Source: Wylensekiella montiformis
GTDB taxonomy: Bacteria; Bacillota; Negativicutes; Selenomonadales; Selenomonadaceae
Assembly (NCBI RefSeq): GCF_009697385.1
Contig: NZ_VUNL01000001.1
Location: 1-64,000 of the forward strand
Reading direction: 5' to 3'
Length of the DNA: 64,000 nucleotides
Part shown: positions 44,739-53,143 of the stretch, piece by piece
How positions within the stretch are numbered: the stretch's first letter is position 1
How the letters are laid out: each line of letters opens with the position of its first letter
Position numbers and translations under genes: made by a program
The notes under the pieces: generated by a model
What the model was told of the DNA's origin: nothing
What the model saw: only the letters and a program-made list of their open reading frames with translations
The model's database searches: none

Positions 44739-46424
44739 TCAGGCCAGCAGCGGCTTGATCGCTGCCGCCAATACTTCCTGTTCTTTTTTCGCCTCGTCCA
44801 GATCCTGCCCCAACGTCGTAAAATACGTCTTGATCTTCGGCTCCGTACCTGACGGACGCACGACAACCGACGCCCCGTCGTCCAGCATATAGATTAAAAC
44901 ATTGGCCTTGGGCAGTCCCGTCTTATCCGGCTCTGCATAATCTATGGCCTTCTTCACCGTTTTGCCGGCAAACTGCTGCGGTGGATTTTGGCGCAGGCCG
45001 CTCATGATTTCCTTCATTCGGTCCATCCCGGACAGCCCCGGGAAAGAAAAGGACTCTACTTTATTGTAATAGCGCCCATATTGACGATAAATCTCTTCCA
45101 TACGTTCCTTGAGCGAAGAACCGATCGAACGATAATACGCCGCCATTTCACAGATAAGCATCGAAGCAACGACCGCATCTTTATCGCGGACATAAGATCC
45201 GGCCAGATACCCGTAGCTTTCCTCAAAACCGAAAAGGAACCGTTCCGTCTCGCCGGCTGCCTCCAGCCGGGCAATCTGATCGCCGATCCACTTGAATCCC
45301 GTCAGCACATGACGAAGCTCCACGCCATAGTGCTCCGCGACTTTATCCGCCAGCGGCGTCGAAACAATGGACATGACGGCAACCGGTTTTTCCGGCATCG
45401 TCCCCTTCTCCGCACGTCCCTGACAGATATAGTCGAGCAGCAGAACCCCCATTTCATTGCCGGATACCAGCTCATACGAACCATCCGCGCATTTCATCGC
45501 AATGCCGACGCGGTCGGCATCCGGGTCCGTCGCCAGCATGAGATCCGCATCTTTTTCCTTCGCCAGTTCCAGTCCTCTGGCCAAGGCGTCAAAAATCTCC
45601 GGATTGGGATAGCTGCATGTCGTGAAATATCCGTTGGGATATTCCTGTTCCGGCACAATGGAAATATCCGTAATGCCGATATCCTTCAGAACGCGCGTAA
45701 CCGGCACCAGTCCGGTTCCGTTAAGCGGCGAATAGACCAGCTTCAGTCCGGCCGATTTCGCCAGTCCCGGACGAACCTGACACGACTCAACCGCCCGATA
45801 GAACGCATCCCGGCAGTCTTCGCCGACAAACTGGATCAATCCCTTTTCTACGCCTTCGGCAAAGCCCATATGACGTGCGCCAGTCAGCACATCTGTCTTT
45901 TGGATCGACTCGTAAACGACCGCGGCCGCATCGTCCGTCATCTGACATCCATCCGGGCCATAGGCCTTATACCCATTATATTGTGCCGGATTGTGCGATG
46001 CCGTAATCATAATACCGGCGTTGCAGTGATAATAACGCGTTGCAAAGCTCAGCGCCGGCACGGGCATCAGCTCATCATAAAGCCGCACATGGATTCCATT
46101 GGCGGCCAACACGCCGGCTGCTTCCCGCGCAAAGGTCCAGCCCTTGAGACGGCTGTCATAGCTGATTGCCACAGTCTGCGTTCCTGCCTGCGTTTTGACC
46201 CAGTCCGCCACCCCCTGCGTAGCCTGACGCACCACCCAGATATTCATGCGGTTCGTCCCCGCTCCCAGCACGCCGCGCAGCCCCGCCGTACCAAAAGTCA
46301 GCGCAACGGCAAAGCGGTCGCGGATCGCCTCGTCATCCCCCGCAATCTCACGAAGCTCCCGGTTCAGATCGAAATCCTGCAGGTCGGCGGCGGCCCAGCG
46401 CTTATACTCTTCCTGATAGGTCAT
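44739..46424 (-). CDS. Phosphoglucomutase/phosphomannomutase (PgcA type)
   Basis: A 561-residue alpha-D-phosphohexomutase. N-terminal LTFGTAGLRGVLGAGTNRMN, phosphoserine Ser143 in ITASHNPAQYNGYKAYG, metal loop ATDPDADRVGIAMK, sugar loop GFEESYGYL and the C-terminal phosphate loop VVRPSGTEPKIKTYF are all present. It interconverts glucose-1- and glucose-6-phosphate for UDP-glucose and glycogen metabolism. ATG 46424 follows AAGGGGGATG; the 89-residue upstream extension overlaps the next gene and is not coding. Confidence 0.94.
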   Translation of the reverse strand: MTYQEEYKRWAAADLQDFDLNRELREIAGDDEAIRDRFAVALTFGTAGLRGVLGAGTNRMNIWVVRQATQGVADWVKTQAGTQTVAISYDSRLKGWTFAREAAGVLAANGIHVRLYDELMPVPALSFATRYYHCNAGIMITASHNPAQYNGYKAYGPDGCQMTDDAAAVVYESIQKTDVLTGARHMGFAEGVEKGLIQFVGEDCRDAFYRAVESCQVRPGLAKSAGLKLVYSPLNGTGLVPVTRVLKDIGITDISIVPEQEYPNGYFTTCSYPNPEIFDALARGLELAKEKDADLMLATDPDADRVGIAMKCADGSYELVSGNEMGVLLLDYICQGRAEKGTMPEKPVAVMSIVSTPLADKVAEHYGVELRHVLTGFKWIGDQIARLEAAGETERFLFGFEESYGYLAGSYVRDKDAVVASMLICEMAAYYRSIGSSLKERMEEIYRQYGRYYNKVESFSFPGLSGMDRMKEIMSGLRQNPPQQFAGKTVKKAIDYAEPDKTGLPKANVLIYMLDDGASVVVRPSGTEPKIKTYFTTLGQDLDEAKKEQEVLAAAIKPLLA

Positions 46425-46542
46425 AAAAACATCCCCCTTATATCCAGACTGTCTCCTGCCCATAGGCAGATCCGGCTCATTCTCAAAATATTCACTATTT
46501 CCCTTTTTCGACAGAATAAGGGGAAATCCTGCACGATTCCCC

Positions 46543-47886
46543 CTATTTCGCCGGATCTTTCTGTTGGAAACTCCGATGCGTCCAGAAAAAGGCAATAGCC
46601 AGCGGCACACATGAGCCGATCCAAGCCATGGGATTGGCCAGACATGCGCCAAGATAGCCCAGCCAGTCACAGAGGAAAACAGCCGCTGCACTGCGCATCA
46701 GAAGCTCCATAATCCCCGCAATCGTCGGCACCACACTTTGTCCCAGCCCCTGCAGCGTATAACGGAAAATAAACAAAAGCGACAGGATCCAGTAACAGGA
46801 ACCGTTGACCATCAGATATTTCTGCCCGTAACGGATGACCTCCTGAGCCTCGTCGCCGACAAACAAACGCATAAAGAAGGGACCGAAAGCGATCAATCCT
46901 GCCCCTGCAAGGACGGCAAACGAAACGGACATCGCACAGCATTTGCGGACTCCCTCACTGATCCGCTGATACTGGCAGGCGCCATAGTTTTGTGCCGTAT
47001 AAGCCGCCATGGCAATGCCGAAGGACATCATCGGCATCAAGGCCAGCGACTCGATCTTCTGCGCCGCCGCATAGGCGGCAACTGCCAGAGGGCCAAGATG
47101 ATTGAGTGCAACCTGCAGAATGACCGCACCAATTGCAATAATGCTCGACTGAAATCCCATCGGCAGAGCAATGCGAAGATGCTGCCAGTAAAGTCCGGCA
47201 TCCGGCCGCCAATCCTTCCGTCGCGTATGCAAAGCCGGCACCTTTTTCCAAATAAAGACCAGACAGAGCAGATTGCCGCATATCTGCGAGGCCAGCGTAG
47301 CCAGTGCGGCTCCCGGTATCCCCCAGTCCAGAACCAGAATGGCCACCGGCTCAAAGGCGATATTGAGCGTCAGCCCGCAGGCCAAAAGGATGGTCGGCGT
47401 CCGGCTGTCGCCCAGCGCCCGGATAAGGTTCGTCTGCGTCTGGTAAAACACAAACAGGCCGATTCCCGCATAAATCAACAGGATAAACGAATACGCAGCA
47501 TCGAGGATTTCCTCCGGAGTCTGCATCCAGATCAGCAGCTGCCGGCAAAGCAATACCCCGGCCAGTGTCAGCACCGCAGAAGCTGCCAGCGACAGCACCG
47601 CACAGGCCGCCGCGCTACGCCTTACGCCCTCCTCATCACGGGCGCCGAAACGCTGTCCCGTATAAATGGAAAGCCCGGTGGAAAAACCGATGACAAAGCC
47701 CAGCATCAGAAACATCAGGGCTCCCGTACAGCCGACAGCCGCCAATGCGTCCACGCCGAGAAAACGTCCAACCAGCAGCGTATCCACAAAAGCGTACAGC
47801 TGCTGAAATACATTTCCGGCAATCAGGGGCAGGGTAAAGAACAAAATGAGCCTGGCCGGCTCCCCTTCCGTCAGATTTTTCGTCAT
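46543..47886 (-). CDS. MATE-family multidrug/metabolite exporter
   Basis: A 447-residue membrane protein with twelve helices in two halves, starting LTEGEPARLILFFTLPLIAGNVFQQLY, a NorM/DinF-like MATE N terminus. It exports cationic compounds with Na+ or H+. Its ATG overlaps the stop of the DUF218 gene (ATGA, 47886-47883), so the two are translationally coupled; the substrate is unknown. Confidence 0.93.
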   Translation of the reverse strand: MTKNLTEGEPARLILFFTLPLIAGNVFQQLYAFVDTLLVGRFLGVDALAAVGCTGALMFLMLGFVIGFSTGLSIYTGQRFGARDEEGVRRSAAACAVLSLAASAVLTLAGVLLCRQLLIWMQTPEEILDAAYSFILLIYAGIGLFVFYQTQTNLIRALGDSRTPTILLACGLTLNIAFEPVAILVLDWGIPGAALATLASQICGNLLCLVFIWKKVPALHTRRKDWRPDAGLYWQHLRIALPMGFQSSIIAIGAVILQVALNHLGPLAVAAYAAAQKIESLALMPMMSFGIAMAAYTAQNYGACQYQRISEGVRKCCAMSVSFAVLAGAGLIAFGPFFMRLFVGDEAQEVIRYGQKYLMVNGSCYWILSLLFIFRYTLQGLGQSVVPTIAGIMELLMRSAAAVFLCDWLGYLGACLANPMAWIGSCVPLAIAFFWTHRSFQQKDPAK

Positions 47887-48641
47887 TCCAGATACCTCGT
47901 CACAAATGTCCGGAGCGTCTCCTGCAATACGGTCACATTATTCAGCAGCGCCTCAGTCTGGGGGCGCAGCTTCGTATAATGAAAAATCGGATGACGGCTG
48001 ACCTGATAATCTGCCGGATACGGCGTGACTTCCATCCCCTGTTTGGCAAAATTCAGCACGGAACGCTTCATATGAAACGCCGACGTGACCAGCAAAGGAT
48101 GGCTGAACCCGTACTCCCGGAGCATCTGCGTAGAAAATCTTGCATTCTGCGTCGTATTGATGCTCCGGTTCTCCACGAGAATCTTCTCCGCAGGAACGCC
48201 AAGCGAGCGCAGCGTACGCGCAGCAATCTGCGCCTCCGGGCCGGAGTCCTGATATACCTGCCCGCCCGAAAGAAGAATCGGCACGTCAAGCATGCGCTGC
48301 AGGCGCACCGCGGTCAAAAGGCGATTCGCCGGATCGGCGCAGAGCGAGCCGATGCCATCTACATCGGGAACATCCGGCATCGCTCCGCCGCCCAGCATGA
48401 TGATAACATCGCCCTGCGGCTCTGCCGGGGGATCATAAGAGGATTCCAGCCAACCCATCGTATAATCCGCTACAAAGCCCGTGCACAGGAAATAAAAACT
48501 TAGCGTAATCCCCGCCAGAATACCAGCCGCTTTCCGCTCCCGCCGGCATCGCCAGAGATAAACAGCCAGGCCGGCCAGCGCCAAAATAAAGATGCCCGGC
48601 GGCAGGATCCAGCTGGCGCCGAACTTCAAAAAATAAACCAT
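47883..48641 (-). CDS. DUF218 (YdcF/ElyC/SanA) membrane protein
   Basis: A 252-residue protein with two N-terminal membrane helices (about 8-28 and 38-60) and a DUF218 domain (about 80-235): DVIIMLGGGAMPDV, ILLSGGQVYQDSGPEA, ENRSINTTQNARFS and LLVTSAFHMKRSVLNF. Relatives (ElyC, SanA) affect envelope integrity and carrier-lipid use; the activity is not established. ATG 48641 follows GGGAGGAG. A much longer frame runs antisense through the cupin gene and is rejected. Confidence 0.88.
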   Translation of the reverse strand: MVYFLKFGASWILPPGIFILALAGLAVYLWRCRRERKAAGILAGITLSFYFLCTGFVADYTMGWLESSYDPPAEPQGDVIIMLGGGAMPDVPDVDGIGSLCADPANRLLTAVRLQRMLDVPILLSGGQVYQDSGPEAQIAARTLRSLGVPAEKILVENRSINTTQNARFSTQMLREYGFSHPLLVTSAFHMKRSVLNFAKQGMEVTPYPADYQVSRHPIFHYTKLRPQTEALLNNVTVLQETLRTFVTRYLE

Positions 48642-48779
48642 AACTCCTCCCTGAAACAAAAAGAAAAAGCGCAAATTCCTGCCTGTCCGAGGAATCTCCG
48701 CATTTATTTCATCCGCAACACGTTGTATAATGTTATTGTAACAAAGAAACTGGAAAAAGAAAAGAAGGAGCATCTCATT

Positions 48780-49124
48780 ATGGCACAAATTGAACCGAAC
48801 CCCATACAGGCAGCGAATAAGGCCGGCGGAAAGGGTACCATCACCATCGTCAAGCTGCTGACCCCGGATGAGCTGGACGGCAAATGCGACATGTACGCAA
48901 AAGTCATCATTCCGCCCCTTTGCTCGATCGGCCTGCACGAACATCACGGCAATACAGAAACGTATCACATCCTGCACGGAACGGCACGTTACAATGATAA
49001 CGGCAAGGAAATCACCATCGGCGCTGGAACGACCACATTCTGCCCGGACGGCGAAAAACACGGCATTGAAAACCTCTCCGCAACGGAAAATCTTGTTTTC
49101 ATGGCGCTGATTATCCGGAAATAA
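48780..49124 (+). CDS. Small cupin-domain protein
   Basis: A 114-residue single cupin. Motif 1 is GLHEHHGNTETYHILHGTARY (His, His, Glu, His metal ligands) and motif 2 CPDGEKHGIENLS (His). It is a one-domain metal-binding beta-barrel whose substrate cannot be predicted. ATG 48780 follows AAGGAG. A -10 box TATAAT lies at 48726-48731. It is the only plus-strand gene of this stretch, placed divergently to the DUF218 gene. Confidence 0.9.
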   Translation: MAQIEPNPIQAANKAGGKGTITIVKLLTPDELDGKCDMYAKVIIPPLCSIGLHEHHGNTETYHILHGTARYNDNGKEITIGAGTTTFCPDGEKHGIENLSATENLVFMALIIRK

Positions 49125-49194
49125 CCATACAGTCCGATCCGTTTTTTCCATAACCAGAAAGAGCCGCCGATCCATTCGGCGGCTCCGATACATG

Positions 49195-49228
49195 ATCCCG
49201 AGGCATAAAGGCCCCGGGATTATTTTTT
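49195..49228 (+). terminator. Terminator of the cupin gene
   Basis: ATCCCG...CGGGAT stem followed by TATTTTTTCG. A second stem-loop (GAGCCGCCGA/TCGGCGGCTC, 49161-49185) lies just before and could serve either strand. Confidence 0.75.
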
Positions 49229-49236
49229 CGCTCCTC

Positions 49237-50361
49237 TTATGCCGTCACAGAAGCATCGATGTCCGGCGCGATTTGGAAGCAGTATCCGGGATAAGCCTCC
49301 CGCATCTCTCGATAGAGGATGTCCAGACCCTTCTGCGGGGGGATCACGAAGTTCAGCACCACATCAAAGCGGATTTTCTTTTCCTCCTCCTGAACGTAGA
49401 AGCCATGCATCTGCACGACCCAGTCATGCTGCAAAACACGCTTCCGGATGTCGTCACGCAGTCGGGCCGCCGCATCATCGCGCGTATTGTAGGAGTAGAC
49501 CCCCACGCCGGCCAGAATGACTCCCGTTTCCCGATAAACTTTTTCCTCCGCCAGCCGCGTGAGCGCATCCACCTCCCTGACCGACATCGTATCCGGCAGC
49601 TCAAGATGCACAGAAGCCAGATTTTTATTCGGGCCATAGTTATAGATGATCAAATCGTACGCTCCGCGCACCTCAGGCAGCGAGGCCAGAATCTCTTTGA
49701 CCCGATTCGTAAAAGCCGCGTCCATGCGCTGTCCCAGAATCTCATGCAGCGTTTCGATCATCATGCCAATGCCGGACTTTATGATGACGACGGAGATAAC
49801 CACACCGACATAGGCCTCCAGAGAAATCCCTGTCGCAAGGAAAAGAAGAGCTGAAATCAGCACCGACAGAGAAATCACCGCATCGAACAGCGCGTCCGTT
49901 CCCGAAGCCGTCAAGGCCCCGCACTGGACGCGTTCCCCCTGCCGTCGGACGTAGCGGCCCAGCAGCCATTTGACCAGAACCGCCGCAGCCAGAATAATCA
50001 ATGACGTCAGACTGTAGTCAGCCGCTTCCGGCTCTATGATTTTCTTAACGGATTCCACCGCCGAGGTAATCCCCGCATAAAAAACGATTCCCGCAACCAC
50101 CAGCGCGCTTAGATACTCGATGCGCCCATGCCCCAGCGGATGCTTCTTGTCCGGCAGTCTGGCCGCCAGCCGTGTCCCGACAATCGTGATAATCGAGGAC
50201 ATCGCATCGGAAAGATTATTTACTGCATCAAGCAGCACCGCGATGGAATGAACCGACAGGCCGACTGCAGCCTTGAAGCCCGCCAGCAAAAGATTCGCCA
50301 CGATACCGATGACACTTGTCCGAATGATGATATGCTCCCGATTCTGTCCCTTAGCCTGCAT
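49237..50361 (-). CDS. Cation diffusion facilitator (CDF) metal exporter
   Basis: A protein of about 374 residues. It has six membrane helices (residues about 10-215) with the metal-site pattern SIAVLLDAVNNLSDAMSS in helix 2 and KKHPLGHGRIEYLSAL after it, then a cytoplasmic CDF C-terminal domain and an extra 80-residue tail (after about 300). It exports Zn, Fe, Co or Mn with H+ exchange. The start is ambiguous: ATG 50361 (AGGATAAGG upstream) or ATG 50397. It faces the cupin gene. Confidence 0.9.
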   Translation of the reverse strand: MQAKGQNREHIIIRTSVIGIVANLLLAGFKAAVGLSVHSIAVLLDAVNNLSDAMSSIITIVGTRLAARLPDKKHPLGHGRIEYLSALVVAGIVFYAGITSAVESVKKIIEPEAADYSLTSLIILAAAVLVKWLLGRYVRRQGERVQCGALTASGTDALFDAVISLSVLISALLFLATGISLEAYVGVVISVVIIKSGIGMMIETLHEILGQRMDAAFTNRVKEILASLPEVRGAYDLIIYNYGPNKNLASVHLELPDTMSVREVDALTRLAEEKVYRETGVILAGVGVYSYNTRDDAAARLRDDIRKRVLQHDWVVQMHGFYVQEEEKKIRFDVVLNFVIPPQKGLDILYREMREAYPGYCFQIAPDIDASVTA

Positions 50362-50424
50362 CCTTATCCTGTCCCTTCGCTTGAAATTACCTTTCATTTT
50401 AGCATACTTCTCTGGCAACTGCAG

Positions 50425-50474
50425 AAAAAAACGCCCCTACAGGAAGAGGAGTTTCTCCTCATACGCCGTAAGGG
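50425..50474 (-). terminator. Terminator of the glutathione peroxidase gene
   Basis: Minus strand long stem GCCCTTACGG...CCTGTAGGGGC with inner GAGGAG-aaa-CTCCTC, followed by TTTTTTT. Confidence 0.8.
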
Positions 50475-50490
50475 CACCTTTGTATCTGTC

Positions 50491-51036
50491 TCAGAGCAGC
50501 TTCTCAATCTCTCCGGCCAGCGCGGAAGGCTCCGTCGTCGGCTCAAAGCGGGCCACGACCTTCCCCTCGCGATCGACGAGGAACTTCGTGAAATTCCACT
50601 TGATGGAATCGCCTTCGAGATATTCCGGGAAATGCTCCTCAAGGGCCTTCTGCAGCAAGGCCGCATTGGGATGCGCCGGATCAAATCCCTTGAATCCCTG
50701 CTGCCGGGTGAGATACTGGAACAGCGGCTGAGCGTTTTCGCCGCGCACATCGCCCTTGGCAAAGATCTGGAAGGTAACGCCATAATTCAGGCGGCAGAAT
50801 TCCTGCACCTCGGCATTGCTGCCCGGCTCCTGTTCCGCAAACTGATTGCAGGGAAAACCGAGAATCTCAAGCCCCTGCCCCTTATATTTCATATAAAGAT
50901 CCTGCAGCTCCTTGAACTGCGGCGTAAAGCCGCACTTGCTTGCCGTGTTTACAATGACAAGGACTTTCCCCTTGTAATCCGCAAGAGACTTCTCCTCACC
51001 CTTATTCGTCTTAACTACAAAATCATAAATGCTCAT
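50491..51036 (-). CDS. Glutathione peroxidase-family thiol peroxidase
   Basis: A 181-residue GPx-fold protein. Peroxidatic Cys35 ([11 protein letters not shown]) takes the place of selenocysteine; Gln ([14 protein letters not shown]) and Trp ([13 protein letters not shown]) complete the site. Bacterial Cys-type GPx proteins usually use thioredoxin, and trxB lies close by. The second of two adjacent ATGs (51036) has the best spacing to AGGAGG. That ribosome binding site is part of the reading frame of a rubrerythrin-like remnant just upstream. Confidence 0.94.
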   Translation of the reverse strand: MSIYDFVVKTNKGEEKSLADYKGKVLVIVNTASKCGFTPQFKELQDLYMKYKGQGLEILGFPCNQFAEQEPGSNAEVQEFCRLNYGVTFQIFAKGDVRGENAQPLFQYLTRQQGFKGFDPAHPNAALLQKALEEHFPEYLEGDSIKWNFTKFLVDREGKVVARFEPTTEPSALAGEIEKLL

Positions 51037-51212
51037 CATTCTGCCTCCTGATTGGCCGCCTCGATGGAAATCGGGGCCATGTCATCGCAGCCCTGCTCTT
51101 TCGCAAGGCGGGCCAGTGCATAATACATCATGGTCCCATTAGCCTCAGCCTGCATCAGACCTTTGGCCCTTCCTTCAAATTCCGTTCCTTTGGCTGCGTT
51201 GTAAATAATTAT
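51036..51212 (-). pseudogene. Remnant of a rubrerythrin/ferritin-like gene
   Basis: The minus-strand frame from 51212 to the stop at 51036 encodes 58 residues, including [30 protein letters not shown] and a final ANQEAE, which look like the first helices of a rubrerythrin-type ferritin-like protein. There is no ATG/GTG/TTG at the 5' end: an ATA stands 6 bases after a good AGGGGGA site, suggesting a lost start codon. The frame stops where an iron-binding E-x-x-H would be completed, far short of the usual 170-190 residues. Its end overlaps the gpx start. An internal ATG could still make a short peptide. Family call is from memory of sequence. Confidence 0.5.
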
Positions 51213-51257
51213 GCCCGATCCCCCTATAACACCTTTTAAATCTGTTCTCCCAAATGG

Positions 51258-51488
51258 TTACAGCCCCAGCAACGCGTCAAGCTTCGCCTTGTCAAAGCTC
51301 ACGACATAATTCTTGTCATCGACCGTGGTGATCGGGACGATGGTATCGCCGGTGAGCTCGTAGCAGGCATCGCGGTCAGCCTCGTTCTCCTCGATGTTGT
51401 GCTCCTCAAAATCGACATGCTTGCTCTTGAGATATTTCTTGACTTTATCGCACCATGGGCACTCGTTGATCGAATAAACCTTTACCAT
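51258..51488 (-). CDS. Glutaredoxin-like protein (NrdH type)
   Basis: A 76-residue thioredoxin fold with active site CPWC (NECPWCDKVKKYL), VPITTV cis-Pro region and a C-terminal ALLGL. NrdH-like glutaredoxins are reduced by thioredoxin reductase, and its ATG overlaps the trxB stop by 7 bases, so trxB is the likely partner. Confidence 0.92.
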   Translation of the reverse strand: MVKVYSINECPWCDKVKKYLKSKHVDFEEHNIEENEADRDACYELTGDTIVPITTVDDKNYVVSFDKAKLDALLGL

Positions 51489-52426
51489 TTTTCATTTCCT
51501 CCTCGTTTGCTTTCAATGTATTTCCCGGCCAGCAGCGCAGCGGTCGTTCCATCGGCCGCCGCCGTAGTCAGCTGGCGAATCTCCTTCACGCGGACATCCC
51601 CTGCAGCGAACACGCCGGGTATCACGGTACGGCAGTCCTCACCGGCCGGGATGCGCCCGTCCTCCATAGCGAGTTCATCCGCAAACAATGCGGTATTCGG
51701 TACGACACCGATGTTGACAAAGATGCCGTCCACGGACAGCGCCTGCTCCGTCTGCGTATTCTTATCAAAAACATCGATAGAGCTCAGATGCTCCTCGCCA
51801 TGCAACGCCCGGATCTCCGTATCCAGCAGGATTTCCACCTTTGGATTTTGCCGCAGACGCTCTACTGACACCTCGTCCGCACGGAAGGCGGAACGATGAA
51901 TCAGATAAAGCTTGCTCGCGTACTTCGTCAGGAAGTTGGCAGCATCAACGGCCGCATTGCCGCCGCCCATGACTGCAATGACCTTTCCCTGATAGCTCTG
52001 CCCGTCGCAAAGCTCGCAATAATGGACGCCGCGGTTTGCGTAACGCCTTTCCTCCGGCAGCGGAAGCTTGCGGCGATTCATGCCGGAGGCGATGATGACG
52101 GCATCCGCCTCATAGATATGATCCGTGGTTTCGACGATCTTAGGCGAACCCTTGAGCACTACCCGCTCGATGGAATCGAACTCATCGATGACCGCACCGA
52201 ACGACTCGGCCTGCGCCTGCAGGGTTGCGATCAGATCGCGGCCCGCGACCTGCCTGAAGCCCGGATAATTCTCGATGCCGGTGGCGTTGGCAATCTGCCC
52301 GCCCACGATGCCGTTCTCGAGCACGAGCGTCGCGAGATTCATCCGTCCCGCATAGAGCGCGGCGGTGAGTCCTGCCATCCCCGCGCCGATGATGACGACA
52401 TCCTGATGTATTCTCTCCTTTGCCAT
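51482..52426 (-). CDS. trxB: Thioredoxin reductase (NADPH)
   Basis: A 314-residue flavoprotein: FAD motif VIIGAGMAGLTAALYAGR, redox-active HYCELCDGQSYQGK, NADPH motif IAVMGGGNAAVDAANF and the C-terminal FAD motif GVFAAGDVRVKEIRQL. The dithiol is CELC rather than the common CA[TV]C. It reduces thioredoxin or the adjacent glutaredoxin. ATG 52426 is 8 bases after AGGGG and preferred over ATG 52432. Confidence 0.94.
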   Translation of the reverse strand: MAKERIHQDVVIIGAGMAGLTAALYAGRMNLATLVLENGIVGGQIANATGIENYPGFRQVAGRDLIATLQAQAESFGAVIDEFDSIERVVLKGSPKIVETTDHIYEADAVIIASGMNRRKLPLPEERRYANRGVHYCELCDGQSYQGKVIAVMGGGNAAVDAANFLTKYASKLYLIHRSAFRADEVSVERLRQNPKVEILLDTEIRALHGEEHLSSIDVFDKNTQTEQALSVDGIFVNIGVVPNTALFADELAMEDGRIPAGEDCRTVIPGVFAAGDVRVKEIRQLTTAAADGTTAALLAGKYIESKRGGNEKW

Positions 52427-52559
52427 CCGCATGACCCCTTTCTCTGTCTGTGCTTCTCTTTACATTTTTTATTATACACGATAATTTAATTTTGTCAAAT
52501 ATAATTTTGCTATTTTTATTGTATTTTTTATTCTTGTTTCAAAGGCGCAGGGAAAACAA

Positions 52560-52596
52560 AAAGGATGCCTCCTGCAACATGCAGGAAAGCATCCCG
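52560..52596 (-). terminator. Terminator of ilvBN
   Basis: Minus strand GGATGCTTTCCTGC...GCAGGAGGCATCC followed by TTTTTG. Confidence 0.8.
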
Positions 52597-52639
52597 TAAA
52601 GCCGTATGGTGTTTTTCTATTCTCCTCTTAGCGGAAGCC

Positions 52640-53143
52640 TTACATCTGCTTGACCGGAACAGGGCCGCGCGACAAGGCTATTGCGCCGGTCCGCGCAATT
52701 TCCAGAATCTCATACTCGGACAGTACCTCGATGATTCCATCGATCTTGCTCTGTGAGCCGGTCAGCTCGACGACGACATCTTCCGGCCCCACATCGACGA
52801 TCTTAGCCCGGAAAATATTCACGACATTGATGATATCCGCACGATGCTCACGCGTAGCCTTCACCTTGATCATGACCAGCTCGCGTTCGATAGACTCCAC
52901 CTTGCTGAGATTGACGATCTTAATAACATCGATCAGCTTTGACAGCTGGCTGACGACCTGATCCAGCTCATTGGACGATTCCACGGAAACGACGATGTTG
53001 ATGCGCGTAACATCCGGCTCTTCCGTATAGCCGGCGGAAATGCTCTCAATATTGAAGGCACGGCGGCTGATCAGCCCCGACACATGAGTCAGAACACCCG
53101 GCTTGTTGTCAACCAGCACCGCAAGCAGAAATTTTTTCATCAT
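52640..53143 (-). CDS. ilvN: Acetolactate synthase small subunit
   Basis: A 167-residue regulatory subunit: ACT domain (1-78; LLAVLVDNKPGVLTHVSGL, ISAGYTEEPDVTRINIVV) and a C-terminal domain (80-160). It confers valine feedback inhibition on IlvB. It overlaps the ilvB stop by one base (TGATG), with GGGAGG 8 bases upstream. Confidence 0.96.
   Translation of the reverse strand: MMKKFLLAVLVDNKPGVLTHVSGLISRRAFNIESISAGYTEEPDVTRINIVVSVESSNELDQVVSQLSKLIDVIKIVNLSKVESIERELVMIKVKATREHRADIINVVNIFRAKIVDVGPEDVVVELTGSQSKIDGIIEVLSEYEILEIARTGAIALSRGPVPVKQM

Noticed and set aside
46425-46691. 89-residue N-terminal extension of the phosphoglucomutase
   Set aside because: It overlaps the MATE gene, lacks similarity to the family, and a good ribosome binding site precedes ATG 46424.
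48642-49193. Long N-terminal extension of the DUF218 protein
   Set aside because: It runs antisense to the well-supported cupin gene; the membrane helix and GGGAGGAG favour ATG 48641.
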